From: Acidobacteriota bacterium
Lineage (GTDB): Bacteria; Acidobacteriota; Thermoanaerobaculia; Multivoradales; JAHEKO01
NCBI GenBank assembly: GCA_029863825.1
Contig: JAOTUP010000060.1
Coordinates: 1-8,279 of the forward strand
DNA length: 8,279 nucleotides
Direction of reading: 5' to 3'
In this document: in pieces, positions 5,193-8,279 of the stretch
Layout: each line of letters opens with the position of its first letter
How positions within the stretch are numbered: position 1 is the stretch's first letter
The notes under the pieces: generated by a model
The model's database searches: none
Told to the model about the DNA's origin: nothing
What the model saw: only the letters and a program-made list of their open reading frames with translations
Made by a program: the position numbers and the translations under genes

Positions 5193-5627
5193 TCAGGGCT
5201 TTTCGCCGGGGAGCTTGTCTGCAATGACGTGCGGAATCGTGATTGCCTCGGGCGGCCGGTCGGCATGTAGTACGCAGCAGACCGAGGTCATCTGTCCCTC
5301 GGCCAGGAGGTGTTCCTGCCGCAAAATCCTGAAGTCGTAGGTCATCGAGCGCTGGCCGCACCGGCGGACGCGCACTTCGACCTCCACCGCATCCCCGAAA
5401 CGAGCCGGTTTGAGATAGCGGCAAGTGACCTCCACCCGGGGCCAGCCGATAACAGTACCCTCGTGCTCGAAGTGAACATTGATGCCGCGGTCGCGGAGCA
5501 TCTCGTGTTCGGCGGTCTCCATGAAGACGAGAAAGCGGGAGAAGTGGACGATGCCGCCGACGTCGGTGTCGGCGAAATCGATGCGCCGCCGGTAGGTGAA
5601 GACAGGAGGAGACAGAGAGTCGCTCAC
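5193..5627 (-). CDS. Acyl-CoA thioesterase, 4-hydroxybenzoyl-CoA thioesterase (YbgC-like) hot-dog family
   Basis: 144 residues, the usual size for a single hot-dog thioesterase that hydrolyses acyl-CoA thioesters in the cytosol. The signature R-I-D-F-A-D-T-D-V-G-G-I-V-H-F-S-R-F-L (15-33) is clear; D22 aligns with the catalytic Asp17 of Pseudomonas 4-hydroxybenzoyl-CoA thioesterase. The long helix (residues 34-46) and the strands V-E-V-T-C-R-Y-L-K-P-A-R-F-G-D and M-T-Y-D-F-R-I-L complete the fold. Start: GTG 5627. A much longer frame runs further upstream, but it is antisense to the dehydrogenase gene. There is no Shine-Dalgarno; a -10-like GATAAG ends 9 bases before the GTG, so leaderless translation is possible. 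It is divergent from the dehydrogenase across a 45-base gap. The exact acyl substrate cannot be told. Confidence 0.9.
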   Translation of the reverse strand: MSDSLSPPVFTYRRRIDFADTDVGGIVHFSRFLVFMETAEHEMLRDRGINVHFEHEGTVIGWPRVEVTCRYLKPARFGDAVEVEVRVRRCGQRSMTYDFRILRQEHLLAEGQMTSVCCVLHADRPPEAITIPHVIADKLPGEKP

Positions 5628-5672
5628 GCGGCAGAGCTTATCGGAGGCACCGATTGGCGGTAGGCTTCGTAG

Positions 5673-6719
5673 GTGAAGGCCTTGACATTCCACGGTCCGG
5701 GGGACATCCGCTTCGAGGAGGTGCCCGACCCTCGTATCGAGCGCCCCGAGGACGTCGTCGTCAGAGTCGACGTCGCGGGTCTGTGCGGCTCGGATCTTCA
5801 TCCCTACGCCGGTCGCGAGAAAGGTCTCGACCACGAAACCGTGATGGGGCACGAGTTCGTGGGCGAGGTGGTCGCAGTTGGCGCATCCGTGCGGCGATTC
5901 GGTATCGGCACGCGCGTCGTGGCGCCGTTTTCGACGAGTTGCGGCATCTGCTTTTTCTGTCGTTCCGGCCTGACCTCGCGCTGCGAGTTGGGGCAGCTTT
6001 TCGGCTGGCGAGAGGGCGGTCGTGGGCTCCATGGGGGGCAGGCTGAGTTCGTTCGCGTGCCGCTGGCCGATTCGACGCTCGAGCCGGTGCCGGATGCCCT
6101 CAGCTCGGAGCGGGCGCTCTTCGCCGCCGACATTCTGCCGACGGGCCTGTTCGCCGCCGAGCTTGGAGCGGTGAGGCCGGGGACGACCGTCGTCGTTCTC
6201 GGCTGCGGCCCGGTGGGACTTCTGGCGATCGTGAGCTCGTGGCGGCGCGAAGCGAAGCGGGTTCTGGCGATCGACTCGATTGCCGAGCGCCTCGAGCTCG
6301 CGGCGCGCTTTGGCGCCGAGACGCTGCATCGTGACGACAAGGATCTAGAAGCCGCGGTCAGGCGAGTGACCGCGGGTCGCGGGGCCGACATCGTTCTCGA
6401 GGCTGTCGGCTCACCGCAGGCGACTCGATTCGCCGTCGATGTCGTGCGCCCGGGAGGCACGGTGGTGGCGATCGGTTTTCACATCGAGACGGCGTTCGCG
6501 TTTCCACCGGGTGAGGCGTACGAGAAGAATCTCACCTATCGCGCCGGGCGCTGTCCTGCGAGGCGCTTCATGTGGGAATCACTGGCCATCATGACAAGCG
6601 AAGGAGAGCGTCTCGAATCGATAGTCAGCCATCGGCTTCCACTCATCGAGGGCCCGCAAGCCTACCGACTTTTCGAGCAGAAGCGCGACAGGTGCATCAA
6701 GGTCGCTCTCAGGCCCTGA
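5673..6719 (+). CDS. Zinc-dependent alcohol dehydrogenase, medium-chain (MDR) family, formaldehyde-dehydrogenase-like
   Basis: 348 residues from GTG 5673; the fold begins at once (K-A-L-T-F-H-G-P-G-D-I-R). Catalytic-zinc ligands: C38 in G-L-C-G-S-D and H60-E61 in G-H-E-F-V-G-E. Structural-zinc cysteines: C90, C93, C96 and C104, all present. G-C-G-P-V-G (177-182) is the Rossmann loop, and D201 at the end of the second strand favours NAD over NADP. The W-R-E-G-G-R-G-L-H-G-G-Q-A-E-F-V-R-V-P stretch (112-130) and overall layout resemble the FDH-like branch of MDR enzymes, but the substrate (aldehyde, polyol or other alcohol) cannot be assigned from sequence alone. All key residues are intact. It converges on the MBL hydrolase gene with 57 bases between them. 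The ribosome binding site is weak. Confidence 0.92.
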   Translation: MKALTFHGPGDIRFEEVPDPRIERPEDVVVRVDVAGLCGSDLHPYAGREKGLDHETVMGHEFVGEVVAVGASVRRFGIGTRVVAPFSTSCGICFFCRSGLTSRCELGQLFGWREGGRGLHGGQAEFVRVPLADSTLEPVPDALSSERALFAADILPTGLFAAELGAVRPGTTVVVLGCGPVGLLAIVSSWRREAKRVLAIDSIAERLELAARFGAETLHRDDKDLEAAVRRVTAGRGADIVLEAVGSPQATRFAVDVVRPGGTVVAIGFHIETAFAFPPGEAYEKNLTYRAGRCPARRFMWESLAIMTSEGERLESIVSHRLPLIEGPQAYRLFEQKRDRCIKVALRP

Positions 6720-6734
6720 ATGCCGATGGCAAGG

Positions 6735-6750
6735 GCGGGTCCGGCCCCGC
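6735..6750. terminator. GC-rich hairpin in the convergent gap
   Basis: GCGGG (6735-6739) pairs with CCCGC (6746-6750) around a 6-base loop, between the dehydrogenase stop and the MBL stop. There is no T run on either strand, so it is at most a weak shared terminator. Confidence 0.3.
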
Positions 6751-6776
6751 GACGAGAACAGCGACGCGGCCTTTCT

Positions 6777-7598
6777 TCAGCTAGCCGTCGTGTTGTCGGC
6801 GGTTGTCAGGCACCCGAGGATGAGATTGCGCTTCGAGAAGTGCCCGAGGCTCGCACGGCTCACCATATCCTCAGGACCGAGCAGCCGGCGGACGATGCGG
6901 TCGACGGAACAACCCTCGGCGCGAAGGGCGTGAGCGCGCTCACGCAGTTCAACGAGGTGTGCGAGCTTGTTCTCGAGCTTTTCTTTCGCCGGTTCGACGA
7001 TGCCGCGGTGCGAGCAGAGCAAAGTGTCGAACTCGTAGTCGAGGATGCGACGTAAGCTGGCCATGAGAGCAGGAAGATCCTCGTCGCGCCGCAAGTAGCG
7101 CAAACGGGTGGCGACGTAGAGATCGGCACCGAAGAGAAGGCCGCGCCCGGCGTCCAGCAGGCACGTCATGTCGGGTGAATGGCCGGTGAGAAGAATCGGC
7201 TCTAGGGCCGTGCCATCGGCGAGCTCGAGAGTCTTGGGAAGAGCCTCGGCGGCGACGCGGCCGGGCCGCCCCCAGAAAACGCGGCGATACATTTGCAACG
7301 GAAAGCCGTCGGCGAGAGGCGCAAGACTCTCTGCCGGCGCCAGAAGGCGGGAGATGCCAAGTCGCGGAAACCGCGACAGGTTGCCGGCGTGGTCTTCATG
7401 ATGATGCGTCACGACGACCTGGTCGACAGGTCTTTCGAGAGCAAAATCACGGACCGCCTTCCACTGGTTGGGCGGCCCGGTATCGATCAGCGTGGTACCG
7501 AGGCGCCACACGATGCATGTGGTGTTGACGCGATGTCCAAAGCGGCCGACGCGAAGGCCTTCGACGTCGCGCCGCTCGATGCGCTCACCAACGTTCAT
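6777..7598 (-). CDS. Metallo-beta-lactamase-fold hydrolase
   Basis: 273 residues from ATG 7598, with Shine-Dalgarno AAGGA 6 bases before it. The full metal-binding set is visible: T64-H65-x-H67-x-D69-H70-A-G-N, H140 in T-G-H-S-P-D-M, D159 in F-G-A-D-L-Y and H197 in C-S-H-R-G. This binds two metals and hydrolyses a thioester, lactone, phosphoester or related bond. The L-L-T-G-H-S-P-D-M and L-L-C-S-H-R-G blocks resemble the broad glyoxalase II/LACTB2-like group rather than true beta-lactamases. Residues 200-273 form a mostly helical C-terminal module (A-L-R-A-E-G-C-S-V-D-R-I-V-R-R-L-L, then G-H-F-S-K-R-N-L-I-L) typical of LACTB2-like relatives. There is no signal peptide, so it is cytosolic. 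It lies 26 bases behind the secreted-protein gene and is probably co-transcribed. Substrate unknown. Confidence 0.9.
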   Translation of the reverse strand: MNVGERIERRDVEGLRVGRFGHRVNTTCIVWRLGTTLIDTGPPNQWKAVRDFALERPVDQVVVTHHHEDHAGNLSRFPRLGISRLLAPAESLAPLADGFPLQMYRRVFWGRPGRVAAEALPKTLELADGTALEPILLTGHSPDMTCLLDAGRGLLFGADLYVATRLRYLRRDEDLPALMASLRRILDYEFDTLLCSHRGIVEPAKEKLENKLAHLVELRERAHALRAEGCSVDRIVRRLLGPEDMVSRASLGHFSKRNLILGCLTTADNTTAS

Positions 7599-7624
7599 CG
7601 TTGTCCTTCGCGAGGTTCTCTCGA

Positions 7625-8170
7625 TCAGTTGGCGAGATAACCGTAGAGTGTGACGCTGGCCGGCAAATCCGTCGTGTTGAAGAAGTAGACGCGATAGCTG
7701 GGGAACGCGAGCTCGGCGGGTGGCAGCGAGATCGCGAAATAGGTGCCGGTCTCGGCACTGACTGGTGCCTCGACGCGAAGGGTCAAGAGCGTCTCTCCGT
7801 CCTCCTCGAACGCGGCTTTGAAGAACGGCAGGTCGGGCACAAGTAGTGCGCCGACCGTCCCGTCGCCTGGGTAGTTGGACTTGATCTGGCCGGCGAGACT
7901 CAGGACACCGGAACGAAAGCCATGAGCGGTGAGCAGACCCGCGGCCACCAGATTGGTGATTCGATCGGGATCGGCCGGGGCGACGACGGCCTCCGAGATC
8001 GACACCAGCGTCGTGCCGGGCGCCGGCTTCCCGATCTCGACAGTGCCGCGGATCGGTTGAATCTCCGGGAAGTTGACGACGCGGACCTCCTCGGGCTCGG
8101 CGGCGAGCGTGGGAAGCGCGAATGCCGTCAGCAGGAGAACGGCGCAGACGAGAGTTCGTTCGTGTTTCAT
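7625..8170 (-). CDS. Exported protein of unknown function, 181 residues
   Basis: ATG 8170 with AAGGGG 7 bases before it. A clear Sec signal peptide: positive start (K2, R5), hydrophobic core L7-L19, and a likely signal peptidase I cut around residues 23-24 (T-L-A/A before E-P-E). C9 lies inside the hydrophobic core, not in a lipobox, so it is not a lipoprotein. The mature part, about 157 residues, is rich in strands and small residues, beginning V-R-V-V-N-F-P-E-I-Q-P-I-R-G-T-V-E-I-G-K-P (28-48) and ending T-L-Y-G-Y-L-A-N. It looks like a small beta-rich periplasmic or outer-surface protein; I cannot name a family. The mature part has no cysteine, no transmembrane segment and no catalytic motif. 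It is first in a probable operon with the MBL hydrolase. Confidence 0.82.
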   Translation of the reverse strand: MKHERTLVCAVLLLTAFALPTLAAEPEEVRVVNFPEIQPIRGTVEIGKPAPGTTLVSISEAVVAPADPDRITNLVAAGLLTAHGFRSGVLSLAGQIKSNYPGDGTVGALLVPDLPFFKAAFEEDGETLLTLRVEAPVSAETGTYFAISLPPAELAFPSYRVYFFNTTDLPASVTLYGYLAN

Positions 8171-8190
8171 GATGAGCCCCTTTCGCTTCC

Positions 8191-8220
8191 AGTCTACGAC
8201 CTCACGGGGTGAGCTGTCGC
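8191..8220 (-). promoter_or_regulatory. Candidate sigma70-type promoter of the exported-protein operon
   Basis: On the minus strand, GCGACA (8220-8215, 4/6 to TTGACA), an 18-base spacer and TAGACT (8196-8191, 4/6 to TATAAT) would give a short leader of under 20 bases ending in the good AAGGGG ribosome binding site. A dyad CTCAC-GGG-GTGAG (8201-8213) fills the spacer and could be an operator. Prediction only. Confidence 0.4.
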
Positions 8221-8226
8221 TCTTCC

Positions 8227-8253
8227 TTGCGCTGGCCGTGCCGCCGGTACAAT
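8227..8253 (+). promoter_or_regulatory. Candidate divergent promoter leaving the window
   Basis: On the plus strand, TACAAT (8248-8253, 5/6 to TATAAT) is preceded by TTGCGC (8227-8232) with a 15-base spacer, or CTTGCG with 16. It would serve a gene starting beyond the right edge. An ATG at 8252 with an open frame to the end overlaps the -10 box and so is probably not that gene's start. Confidence 0.4.
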
Positions 8254-8279
8254 GCCTCGGCAGTCGACTCGAAATCCGT

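Noticed and set aside
5628..6329. Long N-terminal extension of the thioesterase frame
   Set aside because: It runs antisense through the well-supported dehydrogenase gene; the hot-dog domain fits residues 1-144 from GTG 5627.
5679..6719. Aldehyde detoxification cluster made of the thioesterase, dehydrogenase and MBL hydrolase
   Set aside because: The combination resembles formaldehyde or glyoxal handling, but the three genes are in divergent or convergent orientation and none has a substrate-specific motif, so a joint pathway is not supported.
1..8279. CRISPR array, tRNA/rRNA gene, insertion sequence or prophage genes
   Set aside because: No regularly spaced repeats, no cloverleaf or rRNA-like segment, and no transposase, integrase or phage-like product seen on either strand.

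Overview
The window is GC-rich, tightly packed bacterial chromosome. Stops are mostly TGA, several starts are GTG, and the gene mix (GH2 glycosidase, UMF1-type MFS carrier, membrane-anchored acyltransferase, short secreted protein beside an MBL hydrolase) would suit an Acidobacteriota-like (Thermoanaerobaculia-like) soil or sediment bacterium. That assignment is inference; there is no rRNA or other marker gene. I see no mobile element, CRISPR array, tRNA or rRNA.

Layout, left to right. (1) 1-858, plus strand: the C-terminal end of a glycoside hydrolase family 2 enzyme carrying the nucleophile motif and an N-x-K motif seen in beta-glucuronidases, then a small DUF1801 protein. (2) 888-3531, minus strand: a two-gene operon in which a UMF1/Atg22-type MFS transporter is followed after 19 bases by a PlsC-type acyltransferase with a C-terminal membrane domain. 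(3) 3864-5004, minus strand: a stand-alone response regulator and, upstream of it, an unrecognised 89-residue protein. (4) 5193-6719: a hot-dog thioesterase (minus) divergent from a zinc-dependent medium-chain dehydrogenase (plus). (5) 6777-8170, minus strand: a small exported protein followed by a metallo-beta-lactamase-fold hydrolase, probably one operon, with a candidate promoter near the right edge and a possible divergent promoter leaving the window.

The observation I rate highest is in the response regulator. Its frame stops at a TAA (3909-3911) just after one CxxC pair, but the same frame continues for 14 codons and contains a second CxxCG before a TGA. The four cysteines look like a C-terminal zinc ribbon cut in two by a stop codon, so this is a nonsense mutation, an assembly error or a recoding site. 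The second idea is that the MFS-acyltransferase operon may be an analogue of the LplT-Aas lysophospholipid flip-and-reacylate system built on a different MFS family. The other genes look intact and ordinary.
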